In this document: positions 1 to 7,027 of the stretch, one piece after another
How positions within the stretch are numbered: position 1 is the first letter of the stretch
Layout of the letters: each line of letters begins with the position of its first letter
Source of the DNA: a virus
IMG/VR virus record: IMGVR_UViG_3300020156_000035
Coordinates: 1-55,665 of that record
Reading direction: 5' to 3' (one strand)
Length of the DNA stretch: 55,665 nucleotides
Notes under the pieces: generated by a model
Told to the model about the DNA's origin: nothing
The model's input: the letters and a program-made list of their open reading frames with translations, nothing else
Databases searched by the model: none
Position numbers and translations under genes: made by a program

Positions 1-127
1 AAAGGATGAACCAACCATGCACGAAAACAACTTTATCATTGTCTCCAACTACAACAACCAGGATGCGGTCGCGTCCCCGGTGATGGACTTTGACCAACTC
101 GCCGCCGAGGGCGTGGAAGGCTTCGGC
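1..127. repeat. Terminal overlap, copy 1 (circular closure)
   Basis: These 127 bases are identical to the last 127 bases of the window. A length of 127 is the largest k-mer commonly used by short-read assemblers, so the simplest reading is a circular contig written with its k-mer overlap left in, not a biological terminal repeat. The endolysin gene reads through the overlap without a break, which supports circularity. Removing one copy gives a 55,538-base circle. Confidence 0.93.
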
Positions 128-958
128 CTGCGCCTGGACAACAGCTATGCGGCCAACTACGCCAAGGCCCGCGCCACCAAGCGCGCCGTCTTCGGCGTGT
201 GGCGTCACCGCTGGCAGTGGGACCATGATTATGTCAACAGTGACGACAGTGTGGCCTATCGTGACCGCGCCAAGGTGTCCTTTGCCGAAATTCGCGGGAT
301 TGTGACAACCAACATCCCCGACGCCTTCATTCTGGTGATTGAGAACAAGGACGAATGTACACCGGTCAACCTGTGGAAGACCTTCCGCCATTTGTGCGAG
401 GCGCTGTGGGAAAAGTACCGCGTGCCGGTGCTGGTGTCCACCTCCAAGGGCTTTATCAACGCCTCCTTCGCCCACCAGGGCAGCAACTTGTTTACTGACT
501 GGCTCTCCCGCGAAAACAAAACCAAGGCGGATGCCCGCTTCCCCTTTGTCTGCGTCAACTGGCGCAACGAAGCCAGCACGCCCGCCACGCTGTACATCCC
601 CAACCCGATCCGCAATGTCAAAGACGCGGCAACGGCCCTGCCCGCGCTTGCCCCGACCGAAAACGCCGAGATGAAGGCGGGCAATTCCGACTGGTACGGT
701 TGGGAATTTGGGCGCACCAGCCACCCAGCCGTCACCGGCGGCACGCTGCGGCTGATCCTGCTCAAAGACACCCCGGCGGACGTGTGGCGCTACCTGTGGC
801 CGGACAAGGTGTACCCCGGCCCGTATGCCGGCACAGCCACCCCGCCCCCATCTGACCCCGACCCCGAGACCCCGCCCCCGGCAAGCGCCGTCACGCTGGA
901 AGCCTTCAACGCCCTGGCCGCGCGCGTGGCGGAGCTGGAACGCTGGCGCAGGAGTTGA
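1..958 (+). CDS. Endolysin, C-terminal part (continues from 54802)
   Basis: This is the 3' part of a gene that starts at 54802 and crosses the circular junction; the joined protein is 564 residues. The ATG at 17 is internal to it. This part is a second domain (from about residue 252) that resembles a diverged copy of the GH25 barrel. It opens FIIVSNYNNQD, like the GIDTSTHQD opening of the first domain, but the catalytic D-x-E of the first domain has no clear counterpart, only an LVIENKDE stretch. A proline-rich linker and a short coiled coil (LAARVAELERWRR) end the protein. Inference: the second domain binds cell wall or helps multimerise rather than cutting. It could also be an unrelated barrel. 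Confidence 0.85.
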   Translation, partial: KDEPTMHENNFIIVSNYNNQDAVASPVMDFDQLAAEGVEGFGLRLDNSYAANYAKARATKRAVFGVWRHRWQWDHDYVNSDDSVAYRDRAKVSFAEIRGIVTTNIPDAFILVIENKDECTPVNLWKTFRHLCEALWEKYRVPVLVSTSKGFINASFAHQGSNLFTDWLSRENKTKADARFPFVCVNWRNEASTPATLYIPNPIRNVKDAATALPALAPTENAEMKAGNSDWYGWEFGRTSHPAVTGGTLRLILLKDTPADVWRYLWPDKVYPGPYAGTATPPPSDPDPETPPPASAVTLEAFNALAARVAELERWRRS

Positions 959-963
959 GCGTA

Positions 964-1005
964 ATGCGCCGCGTCATCTCATTTATATGCGGTGATGCGG
1001 CGTAT
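964..1005 (+). terminator. Hairpin after endolysin gene
   Basis: Bases 964-978 and 991-1005 can form a 15-pair stem with a few G-T pairs around a 12-base loop, starting six bases after the endolysin stop. No long T-run follows, so it may be a weak terminator or a 3'-end protecting hairpin. It separates the endolysin gene from the promoter at 1010. Confidence 0.55.
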
Positions 1006-1009
1006 GCTA

Positions 1010-1038
1010 TTGTATCGAACATAAGTTCGTGCTACGAT
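1010..1038 (+). promoter_or_regulatory. Promoter with SOS-like operator in the spacer
   Basis: TTGTAT (1010-1015) and TACGAT (1033-1038) are 17 bases apart, with TGC just before the -10 (extended -10). The spacer holds CGAACATAAGTTCG (1016-1029), which fits the CGAAC-N4-GTTCG box bound by LexA in Gram-positive bacteria. The promoter at 39673 has the same layout with a degenerate form of the box. It would drive the tail esterase gene at 1099. Confidence 0.7.
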
Positions 1039-1098
1039 ATTGACAGCATATTGTTAGATTATTGACAGGTTTACGTCATTTATTGGTAAGGGGTGCAA

Positions 1099-2847
1099 AT
1101 GAGCAGAATACGAACACTCATTCCAACGGTGCTGGCGCGCTCTAATTTGCGTTATCTAATGCGCGACTTATTCAGCACGGATCGCACAGCGGGCGCAGTC
1201 AACAACACGCCAGCGGAACCTGGGCCGGGAACCCGCACCGTTACCGACACAGGAAACCAGGTCAGCATTGCCAACGGCGCTGTGCGTTTGGCGGGCGTGT
1301 GCCAGAACAATGACCCATATCTCCGCTATGCGTCCGTACCCCGTGCAGCTGGAACCGTTGGGTATGCCAAATTCAAGATTGCCACCGGCAAGCGCATGAG
1401 TGATGTAGGTTGGATGACCGCTGCCAATGCCACGGCGCACTCCCTTTGGCGCACCGTGGCGGAAAGCGGTGGGGTTATTCAACCGGTATCTACCTCGGGT
1501 TTGTATCTGCTGGACAGTGTTTGGCATGAAATGTGGATGGTGCAGCGTACCAGTGGGTTTTTTCTGTATCTCAATTACGGCAATGGGCCGCGACTGGTCT
1601 TTGTTACCGCGACCGGAAACGGGACCCCGCTGGTGTGGGGATCGCGGGGGTTGGTAACCTATGACCAGGACGCTTCTTTTGATGCCATGCACATCGAAGA
1701 ACTGCCCTGGATACCTGCCCCGCTGGTTTCTGACAGCTTCAACCGGGCCAACGGCGCACCGGGCAGCACGGATGGCGCGGGCGCATCCGAGGCAGGCGGG
1801 GCGGGTGCGGCCTGGACCGATCAGGCGGGGGTGTCTGCCATCGCTACCAATGCGCTGGGTTTCTCCGCCCTGACAGGCGGGGTGGGTATCGCCACGGTAG
1901 ACGCGGGAACGGATCGGGTTTTTGTTCAGGTGGATGTGACCCGCACAGCGGGAAATGCCGGTGTGGTGTTCTGGTACACGGATACCAATAATTATGCCCG
2001 CGCCTATCACGATGGAACCAATGTCAAGGTAGAGGCGGTGGTGGGCGGGTCGGTAGTTGGCACGATCGCCATTGCCGCCACCTACAGCGCGGGGAAATCC
2101 ATCAAGGTGGCGCTGTCCGACTTTGACGCAATTGTCTTTTATGGCGACACCAAGATCAATCAGTACCAAAAATTCACCGGGCTGCCGCTGGGGGCCACCA
2201 AGTATGGCGTATACAGCACCGACACCGGCAATACCTTTGACAACTTCGTGGCGTGGGATGCTGCCCCTGCTGGTGTTGGTCGAACCCCCGCGCTCTCATT
2301 GCCTCGTGTTCACTGCCTCGGGGACAGTATCAGCGCCGGGTATGGGGCGCTGTCGGGGGCGTTGCACAAAAAATTCAACGGCGCGTATGTCGCCGTTGAC
2401 AACGGGCTGGGTGGACAAACCACGGCGCAGATTGCCGCCCGTCTGACCCAGCAGGTGATCAACCAGCGCCCAGCGTGCGTGGTAATCCTGGCCGGGGTCA
2501 ACGATGCAAAATCCAGCATCGCATCGGCAACGATCCAGGCCAACCTGCAAGCCATGTATACCGCCGCCCACAATGCCGGGATACGGGTTGTCGCCGTGAC
2601 CATCACACCCTGGAAAAACGGCACAAACTGGACAGAGGCGCGGCAGACCATTACCGATGAGGTCAACGCCTGGATACTCAACACGGCAACCAATGTGGAT
2701 TACCGCATTGATGCTTATACCGCCCTCGAAGACCCCGGCGCGCCCGATGCGCTGCTGGCGGCTTATGATAGCGGTGATCATACCCACCCATCAGCGGCAG
2801 GCTATACCGCCCTGGCTACCGCCATTTACAATGGCGCGGTGTGGTGA
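1099..2847 (+). CDS. Tail protein with C-terminal SGNH/GDSL hydrolase domain
   Basis: A 582-residue protein. The start chosen is the ATG at 1099, five bases after AAGGGG; a GTG two codons upstream is less well placed. The last ~180 residues carry the SGNH hydrolase blocks: GDSISAGYG (nucleophile Ser about 410), GGQTTAQIAARL, the GVND block (Asn about 468) and DHTHPS (Asp 560, His 563). The N-terminal ~400 residues look like beta-rich structural repeats. Established for the family: SGNH enzymes in phage tails remove ester groups from surface glycans. Inference: a tail spike or fibre that trims host polysaccharide during adsorption. It lies next to the endolysin on the circle and has its own promoter. 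Confidence 0.85.
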   Translation: MSRIRTLIPTVLARSNLRYLMRDLFSTDRTAGAVNNTPAEPGPGTRTVTDTGNQVSIANGAVRLAGVCQNNDPYLRYASVPRAAGTVGYAKFKIATGKRMSDVGWMTAANATAHSLWRTVAESGGVIQPVSTSGLYLLDSVWHEMWMVQRTSGFFLYLNYGNGPRLVFVTATGNGTPLVWGSRGLVTYDQDASFDAMHIEELPWIPAPLVSDSFNRANGAPGSTDGAGASEAGGAGAAWTDQAGVSAIATNALGFSALTGGVGIATVDAGTDRVFVQVDVTRTAGNAGVVFWYTDTNNYARAYHDGTNVKVEAVVGGSVVGTIAIAATYSAGKSIKVALSDFDAIVFYGDTKINQYQKFTGLPLGATKYGVYSTDTGNTFDNFVAWDAAPAGVGRTPALSLPRVHCLGDSISAGYGALSGALHKKFNGAYVAVDNGLGGQTTAQIAARLTQQVINQRPACVVILAGVNDAKSSIASATIQANLQAMYTAAHNAGIRVVAVTITPWKNGTNWTEARQTITDEVNAWILNTATNVDYRIDAYTALEDPGAPDALLAAYDSGDHTHPSAAGYTALATAIYNGAVW

Positions 2848-2878
2848 CGACTGATAATCATCATCCTCGGGTGACCCT

Positions 2879-2980
2879 ATGCCAAAACTCCCCTCCCCCG
2901 AAGCACAGCGCCGCCGGCGGCACGTCCGCCGCGACGCGCCCCGGAAGACGCGCAAGAGCAAACGAACGACTTACAGGTAG
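2879..2980 (+). CDS. Small Arg/Lys-rich peptide (uncertain)
   Basis: A 33-codon frame from the ATG at 2879 encodes a very basic peptide (MPKLPSPEAQRRRRHVRR and on). It fills the gap between the tail esterase and the metallophosphoesterase. No good ribosome site is visible. It may be a small nucleic-acid-binding protein, or chance coding in GC-rich DNA. I do not assign a function. Confidence 0.3.
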   Translation: MPKLPSPEAQRRRRHVRRDAPRKTRKSKRTTYR

Positions 2981-3006
2981 TAAAGCTATACGCACGAAAG
3001 GAACGA

Positions 3007-4371
3007 ATGGGGAAACACTTTACCGGTGAAGAAATTTACAAGCTAAAATTTGAAACGCAGCCGGCCCTCACCTGGAACCAAATAGCGGAGCGATCCGGCG
3101 AACCATACCACGCCATCCGCAACCGCTGCCGCCGCTACATGAAGCGCCAGGGCGACAAACCAACGGCAGCAGCACCCCCACCGCCCACAGTGGACGGCGA
3201 ACGGGTCAACGACCAGACCGACCACAACACCCGCGAGGTCGAAAGCGCGTCAGGGCGCATCACCACCTTGCAGCAGCTCATCGACTACTGCAAGATCGAC
3301 CTGGCGGAATGGACCATCGAGCGGCACGTGATCAACAAATGGGAAGTTGGGGTCAAGCACCCTGACACCGGGCAGGTCTTGGTTGAACCTCTGTTCCAGG
3401 TCAAAGCAACGCTGGTCAAACGCCACCCGGAGGCGATCAAACCGGTAATCTCCCCCGTTTACATCAACGTAAAATTTAGCACGCCGCCCGAGCGCAAGCG
3501 CGGACTAAAACCCGCGCTGGTGCTGCCCGACCCGCAGTTTGGCTTCGCCCGCGAAATCTTTCACGGAAAATTGACCCCCTTCCATGACCGGCTGGCGCTG
3601 GACGTGGTGCGGCAAATCGCCCAGGTGATCGAGCCGGAGCTGTCGGTGTGGTTGGGCGATCTGGTGGACTTCTCCGGCTGGTCTGATAAATATATCAAGC
3701 AGCCGGAGTTTTATTGGACCACCCAGCCGGCGCTGATTGAAGCCTCCTGGAACATGGCCCGCATCCGGGCGCTGACGCGCGGCGCAGCATACGCCATTCC
3801 GGGCAATCACGATATGCGCCCCGAAACGCAAATCAAAACCCACCTGGTTGAAGCCTACGGGCTGAAAAGCGCCGATCAACTGGACGCGCCGCCGGTGATG
3901 AGCGTGGATAACCTGCTCGGGCTTTCCCGGATGGGCGTGACCTACGTGGAGAGCTACCCCAACGGCGAAGTATGGATCAACGAAACAACCAAGTGCATCC
4001 ACGGCGAAAAGGTGCGCGGGCAGCCGGGGCAGACTGCCGCCGCCGTGGTGCGCGATGCCAACGAAAACACGCTCTTTGGTCATATCCACCGGGCGGAGCT
4101 TGCCACCAAGACCATCCCCACCCGCGACGGCTACCGCAAGGTGACGGCCTACTCTCCCGGCTGTCTGTGCCACGTGGACGGGCGCGTACCGGGCAGCAGC
4201 AAGTCGAACCAATGGCAGCAGGGCGCGGCGGTGATCTGGTATGACGAGCGCGACAGTACCATCGTTCCCATAGATATATTCCGGGGCCGCGCCGTGTATC
4301 AAGGTGAACTGTACCAGGGCCGCGATTACGTCAACCAGCTGCGGGATGATACCTGTTGGGACCAGTTCTAG
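3007..4371 (+). CDS. HTH-metallophosphoesterase fusion protein
   Basis: A 454-residue protein with ribosome site AAGGA before the ATG. Residues ~5-45 look like a helix-turn-helix (TWNQIAERSGEPYHAIRNR). The C-terminal two thirds is a calcineurin-like metallophosphoesterase: LPDPQFG, GDLVDFSGW, GNHD (266-269) and GHIH (358-361) supply the usual metal ligands, although the first motif reads D-P-Q instead of D-x-H. The family cleaves phosphodiester or phosphomonoester bonds with two metal ions. The HTH suggests a DNA-directed phosphoesterase or nuclease. It is the last gene before the RNA genes at 4.4-4.9 kb. Its role in the phage is not known to me. Confidence 0.8.
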   Translation: MGKHFTGEEIYKLKFETQPALTWNQIAERSGEPYHAIRNRCRRYMKRQGDKPTAAAPPPPTVDGERVNDQTDHNTREVESASGRITTLQQLIDYCKIDLAEWTIERHVINKWEVGVKHPDTGQVLVEPLFQVKATLVKRHPEAIKPVISPVYINVKFSTPPERKRGLKPALVLPDPQFGFAREIFHGKLTPFHDRLALDVVRQIAQVIEPELSVWLGDLVDFSGWSDKYIKQPEFYWTTQPALIEASWNMARIRALTRGAAYAIPGNHDMRPETQIKTHLVEAYGLKSADQLDAPPVMSVDNLLGLSRMGVTYVESYPNGEVWINETTKCIHGEKVRGQPGQTAAAVVRDANENTLFGHIHRAELATKTIPTRDGYRKVTAYSPGCLCHVDGRVPGSSKSNQWQQGAAVIWYDERDSTIVPIDIFRGRAVYQGELYQGRDYVNQLRDDTCWDQF

Positions 4372-4375
4372 GCTA

Positions 4376-4404
4376 TTGATCCATCACGCCGCGCATGATA
4401 CAAT
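4376..4404 (+). promoter_or_regulatory. Strong extended -10 promoter for a noncoding RNA
   Basis: TTGATC (4376-4381), a 17-base spacer and TACAAT (4399-4404), with TGA immediately before the -10 (TGN extended -10). It starts five bases after the stop of the metallophosphoesterase gene. No good coding frame follows, and a terminator lies 350 bases downstream. No operator-like dyad is visible in the spacer, so it may be constitutive. Confidence 0.75.
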
Positions 4405-4410
4405 GTTTGT

Positions 4411-4790
4411 GACGGGTAACTGTGGGCGACATACCAGGGATGCGCCGCCAAAGTACACGGCATTGTATGTTCCAACCGCGCAAAGAGCGCATCCATGCCC
4501 GCCAAATGCCAGATAAAGACTGTACCCGAGCGAATAGCTTATAATCCCCCGAAAGGCAGCGCCAAAACATGCGCCTCGCCGGGCTTGGGATAACCTAGCT
4601 GGTCGTATGCTGGCATTAGTTCCCCACCACGCCTCTACCCTACGGGCAAGCGCACCGAGGTTCGGCCCCATCTAGTGCAAGGCTGACGTGACCGACTATC
4701 ACGGGGCTTGACGCAGCACCGGTCGGGGTGCTGTTGTCCATTTCTGTGTGAAAACACAAAAAGAGCCAACCTTGCCCGTTGGCTCTTTTT
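4411..4790 (+). ncRNA. Structured noncoding RNA, about 380 nt, class unknown
   Basis: Bounded by the promoter at 4376 and the terminator at 4758-4790, with no plausible gene inside. By-eye helices: 4438-4445 with 4487-4494 (8 pairs); a long interrupted helix 4506-4522 with 4600-4616, including seven clean ATGCCAG/CTGGCAT pairs; 4665-4669 with 4703-4707 around hairpin 4687-4703; hairpin 4714-4720/4727-4733 (CAGCACC/GGTGCTG); and a possible closing helix 4424-4431 with 4732-4739. It lacks the hallmark sequences of tmRNA, RNase P RNA and a full tRNA. Large ornate phage RNAs such as GOLLD or ROOL are worth comparing, but those are longer. Function unknown. Confidence 0.65.
4758..4790. terminator. 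Two-way rho-independent terminator
   Basis: AAAAAGAGCCAAC, a 7-base loop, then GTTGGCTCTTTTT: a perfect 13-pair hairpin with A-run and T-run flanks, so it works on both strands. It ends the plus-strand RNA from 4411, the minus-strand RNA from about 4910, and the minus-strand gene transcripts coming from 8.5 kb. Confidence 0.93.
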
Positions 4791-4910
4791 CTCGGCGCTT
4801 CCCAGCGTCCCCGGTTTGCCGTTGACCAGACGGCCAGGATACATTCCGCGCCCAGGATCGCCGGGGGGAAATTTGTGCCTTGCGGCAGCCCCGGTTTACC
4901 TTGGCGCTCG
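4758..4910 (-). ncRNA. Structured noncoding RNA, about 150 nt, minus strand
   Basis: It starts about 4910, seven bases after the -10 of a good minus-strand promoter, and ends at the shared terminator. The fold is dense for its size: outer helix 4848-4856/4899-4907, inner helix 4861-4866/4889-4894, and an apical stem 4876-4879/4884-4887 capped by GCAA. These are followed by hairpin 4818-4822/4830-4834 (GCCGT/ACGGC) and hairpin 4796-4799/4804-4807 capped by GGGA. Two GNRA tetraloops in 150 bases speak for a real RNA. A start-to-stop frame overlaps it but runs on into the plus RNA and shows no protein-like signal. Function unknown. Confidence 0.6.
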
Positions 4911-4916
4911 CCGTCC

Positions 4917-4945
4917 AGTATAGCAAATCCGGCGCGGGGGTGCAA
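4917..4945 (-). promoter_or_regulatory. Promoter for the minus-strand noncoding RNA
   Basis: On the minus strand: TTGCAC (4945-4940), 17 bases, TATACT (4922-4917), preceded by TGC (extended -10). It lies just downstream of the DUF551 gene end and faces the terminator at 4758. Confidence 0.7.
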
Positions 4946-4981
4946 TACATGCTGATATTGTGCGTGAGATCAGCGCGGTGG

Positions 4982-5443
4982 TCAGGCGTTCTCCCCTCCT
5001 TCTTTTGGCCCCTGCCGGTCGATGATGTGCCGCCAATGCGTTACCCAACTCATATCCAGCGTGGTATCGTAGCAGTTCACCCACCGCCCGCGATACCAGC
5101 AAATCGCTATGGTGTCATACGCGCCGAATGTTTCCACCATACAGCCCCAATCGGGCAGCCGTTCGCTGACGGGTATCCAGCGCGTTGCTTCGCGCAGCCG
5201 GGCGATTTCCTCCTGCTGTTCAAAGATATGCTCATTGAATCGGTTCAGCCGGTCATAGTGGATGGCATATTCCCACAGCACGCCGATCAGCGTTTCGCGC
5301 AAGATAACCGGGTCATCACCCGCCAATGCCTCGCGAAGGTGGACCGGATGGGTTGCCTGATGCTTGCCGACTTTGGTAAGCGTTGTCCCGTTGGGAAATA
5401 GTTCAGCAAACAGCTTGCCGGGTTCAATTTTATCGTCGTTCAT
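4982..5443 (-). CDS. DUF551 domain protein
   Basis: A 153-residue protein. The ATG at 5443 is chosen because GGGAGG lies five bases upstream; an ATG one codon earlier sits too close to it. The C-terminal ~60 residues match the DUF551 pattern common in phages: WIPVSERLPDWG at the start and THWRHI at the end. The N-terminal half is helical (LFAELFPNGTTL, then a glutamate-rich segment). Function of DUF551 is unknown. It is the last gene of the minus-strand par operon region and lies beyond the repeat cluster at 5556-5633. Confidence 0.75.
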   Translation of the reverse strand: MNDDKIEPGKLFAELFPNGTTLTKVGKHQATHPVHLREALAGDDPVILRETLIGVLWEYAIHYDRLNRFNEHIFEQQEEIARLREATRWIPVSERLPDWGCMVETFGAYDTIAICWYRGRWVNCYDTTLDMSWVTHWRHIIDRQGPKEGGENA

Positions 5444-5555
5444 CATACCTCCCTTATCATCATATCGCTTCTGTTTGTTTTTTGCTACGATGCCCTGTGG
5501 TGTTCTGATCGTTCCCGGTGTACCCCTACCCATACAAGGGTGTTTCGTGCCATCA

Positions 5556-5633
5556 TGCGGTGACGCATTTGCGGTACTTTCCAGTGTCACCGCATAGCGT
5601 AACCGTTTTGCGGTGACGTTTTGCGGTGACGCA
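5556..5633. repeat. GCGGTGAC repeat cluster, putative partition centromere
   Basis: Four copies of a TGCGGTGACG-type motif: direct at 5556-5567, inverted at 5585-5594 (TGTCACCGCA), and direct at 5606-5618 and 5619-5633. They lie just beyond the ParA-RHH gene pair in a gap of about 200 bases with no gene. Small ParA systems with RHH partners often have the centromere as short repeats next to the operon. Inference: the RHH protein binds here. An alternative is a transcriptional operator or a second replication site. Confidence 0.65.
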
Positions 5634-5646
5634 TAAAATAAAATTT

Positions 5647-6039
5647 TTAGAGCCTCTGTTTTGAGTTTTTGAAACGCCCGACGATTTCCGGAAACTCCAA
5701 ATGGTTCGGATATCGCATACTTCGGCTCGGTTTCAGGTGGTTCTCAATCGCATCGTCTTTGGTGCTGTTGCGCCCCGTAATCGCCCAAAACACTAACACC
5801 TGACTGGCTGTGATCCCGTATTCCTCTGCCACCCGGAAGGCTTCTTGCCGCAGTTCCAGCGGAATATCAACGTGCATCCGCACCCGCCCACGCTCGTATT
5901 CCAGGCGCTTGCGTTCGTCCGGTTCCATCTCGATAGCGCGCTGCACATCAACGCCCCCCACCGCATCTCGGATGGCTGGCTCAACACCCTCGAAGTCTAT
6001 GTCTAATCGTTCTTCGTCGTCCCGCTTTGACTTTCCCAT
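5647..6039 (-). CDS. Ribbon-helix-helix ParA partner (ParB/ParG-like)
   Basis: A 130-residue protein. ATG at 6039 with GAGG six bases upstream; an upstream GTG overlaps the parA stop. A basic, acidic-mixed N terminus leads to an RHH-like segment (VRMHVDIPLELRQEAFRVAEEYGITA cut here as VRMHVDIPLE and RQEAFRVAEEYGI). It starts right at the stop of parA, so translation is coupled. Inference: it binds the repeats at 5556-5633 and stimulates ParA. The alternative is an orphan RHH repressor. Confidence 0.7.
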   Translation of the reverse strand: MGKSKRDDEERLDIDFEGVEPAIRDAVGGVDVQRAIEMEPDERKRLEYERGRVRMHVDIPLELRQEAFRVAEEYGITASQVLVFWAITGRNSTKDDAIENHLKPSRSMRYPNHLEFPEIVGRFKNSKQRL

Positions 6040-6041
6040 GT

Positions 6042-6869
6042 TCACCTCACCAGCGTAGAAAGGATTTCGCCCAGGTGCAGGTATCCACCCGTCAGCCCTT
6101 CCGAGTTGATATGTTCGCCGCCGTTCTTGTACCCAATGGCCGATGTCGAGCGCGGGGCGTGTTCCCAGATCGTGCGCCCGTAGGACGGTGCTTCACGGAT
6201 GCGGGTTTCAAACGGGATCGCCGGCAGCACTAGACCTTTCAGCGCCTTTTTGATGTTCTCATGGTTCTTCTCGGTTTCGCCTGTGGTCCGGTCAAACATG
6301 GTCGGCAGTACGCCCACCAACTGCGGGGCTTTGGTGTCCAGGTCGCGCAGCTGCTTGACGCTGTTGAGCACCTCCTTGATACCGTCCATCGCCAGCTTAT
6401 CCAGCTTGACGGGGATGATCAGGAAGTCGCTTGCCATCAGGCCCGACACGTGCAGCACATCGCTACCCGGCGCAAGGTCAAGGATTGCCACGTCAAAACC
6501 TTCAGCGGCTTTGAGGATGCGCTTTGCGACGAATAACCCGAGTTGTCCCTGTACGCTTGTATTCTGCATCAGCGCCGTAATGATGCCCCCGCCCGACTTG
6601 CTGTTGTCGATCAGGTACAGGTTATCGCGCTGGTACTTCTCGCGGCTGGCTGGTCGGATAACCCTGCTCGGTTCTTCCTTGCCGACGATCAGCCGGTACA
6701 GCCCGTCACCCTTTGACAAGCCCAGCGCCAGGGCGCAATGTCCCTGCTGGTCAAAGTCAATCAGCAGCGTCTTTTTGCCGTGCATGGCGAACCACGCAGC
6801 CAGGTTGACCGCCGTGGTCGTCTTGCCGACGCCGCCCTTCAAATTCGCTACACAAATCACCTTCGCCAC
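6042..6869 (-). CDS. parA: ParA-family partition ATPase
   Basis: A 275-residue protein starting at a GTG five bases after GGAGG. The deviant Walker A KGGVGKT lies at residues 11-17, followed by LIDFDQQGHCALALG (Walker A' type) and VAILDLAPGSD (Walker B). There is no N-terminal HTH, as in small-type ParA proteins. ParA proteins segregate low-copy plasmids and plasmid prophages by dynamic binding to the nucleoid. The RHH partner and repeats follow directly. Together with the absence of an integrase this points to extrachromosomal lysogeny. Confidence 0.92.
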   Translation of the reverse strand: MAKVICVANLKGGVGKTTTAVNLAAWFAMHGKKTLLIDFDQQGHCALALGLSKGDGLYRLIVGKEEPSRVIRPASREKYQRDNLYLIDNSKSGGGIITALMQNTSVQGQLGLFVAKRILKAAEGFDVAILDLAPGSDVLHVSGLMASDFLIIPVKLDKLAMDGIKEVLNSVKQLRDLDTKAPQLVGVLPTMFDRTTGETEKNHENIKKALKGLVLPAIPFETRIREAPSYGRTIWEHAPRSTSAIGYKNGGEHINSEGLTGGYLHLGEILSTLVR

Positions 6870-6871
6870 AT

Positions 6872-7027
6872 CTACCTCCTCACCCGATCCCGCTTATTCG
6901 CCTCGCGCCGGACAAACACCCACCCGGCCCGGTTCATCCACACCCCCGTCGCCCCGCACGGGCAGGGCAGGAACATCGCCGTCGTGTCGGCAAACATGCG
7001 GTTGCAGAACGCGCAGACGGGGTTCAT
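6872..7027 (-). CDS. Small zinc-ribbon protein
   Basis: A 51-residue protein (starts MNPVCAFCNRMF) with C-x2-C and C-x-C pairs that could bind one zinc. The start codon overlaps the stop of the upstream gene (ATGA), and the stop overlaps the ribosome site of parA, so it belongs to the par transcript. Function unknown. Confidence 0.65.
   Translation of the reverse strand: MNPVCAFCNRMFADTTAMFLPCPCGATGVWMNRAGWVFVRREANKRDRVRR

Noticed and set aside
1-127. Biological direct terminal repeat
   Set aside because: Length equals the usual maximum assembly k-mer, and the endolysin gene continues through it; assembly overlap is simpler.
1168-2169. Minus-strand frame of 333 codons
   Set aside because: Shadow of the tail esterase gene.
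4411-4790. tmRNA or RNase P RNA identity for the 380-nt RNA
   Set aside because: No TLD/CCA end and tag frame for tmRNA, and none of the conserved RNase P core sequences were found by eye.
4384-4945. Minus-strand and plus-strand small frames in the 4.4-4.9 kb gap
   Set aside because: They cross the terminator and promoter elements, have no good ribosome sites, and the region folds as RNA.
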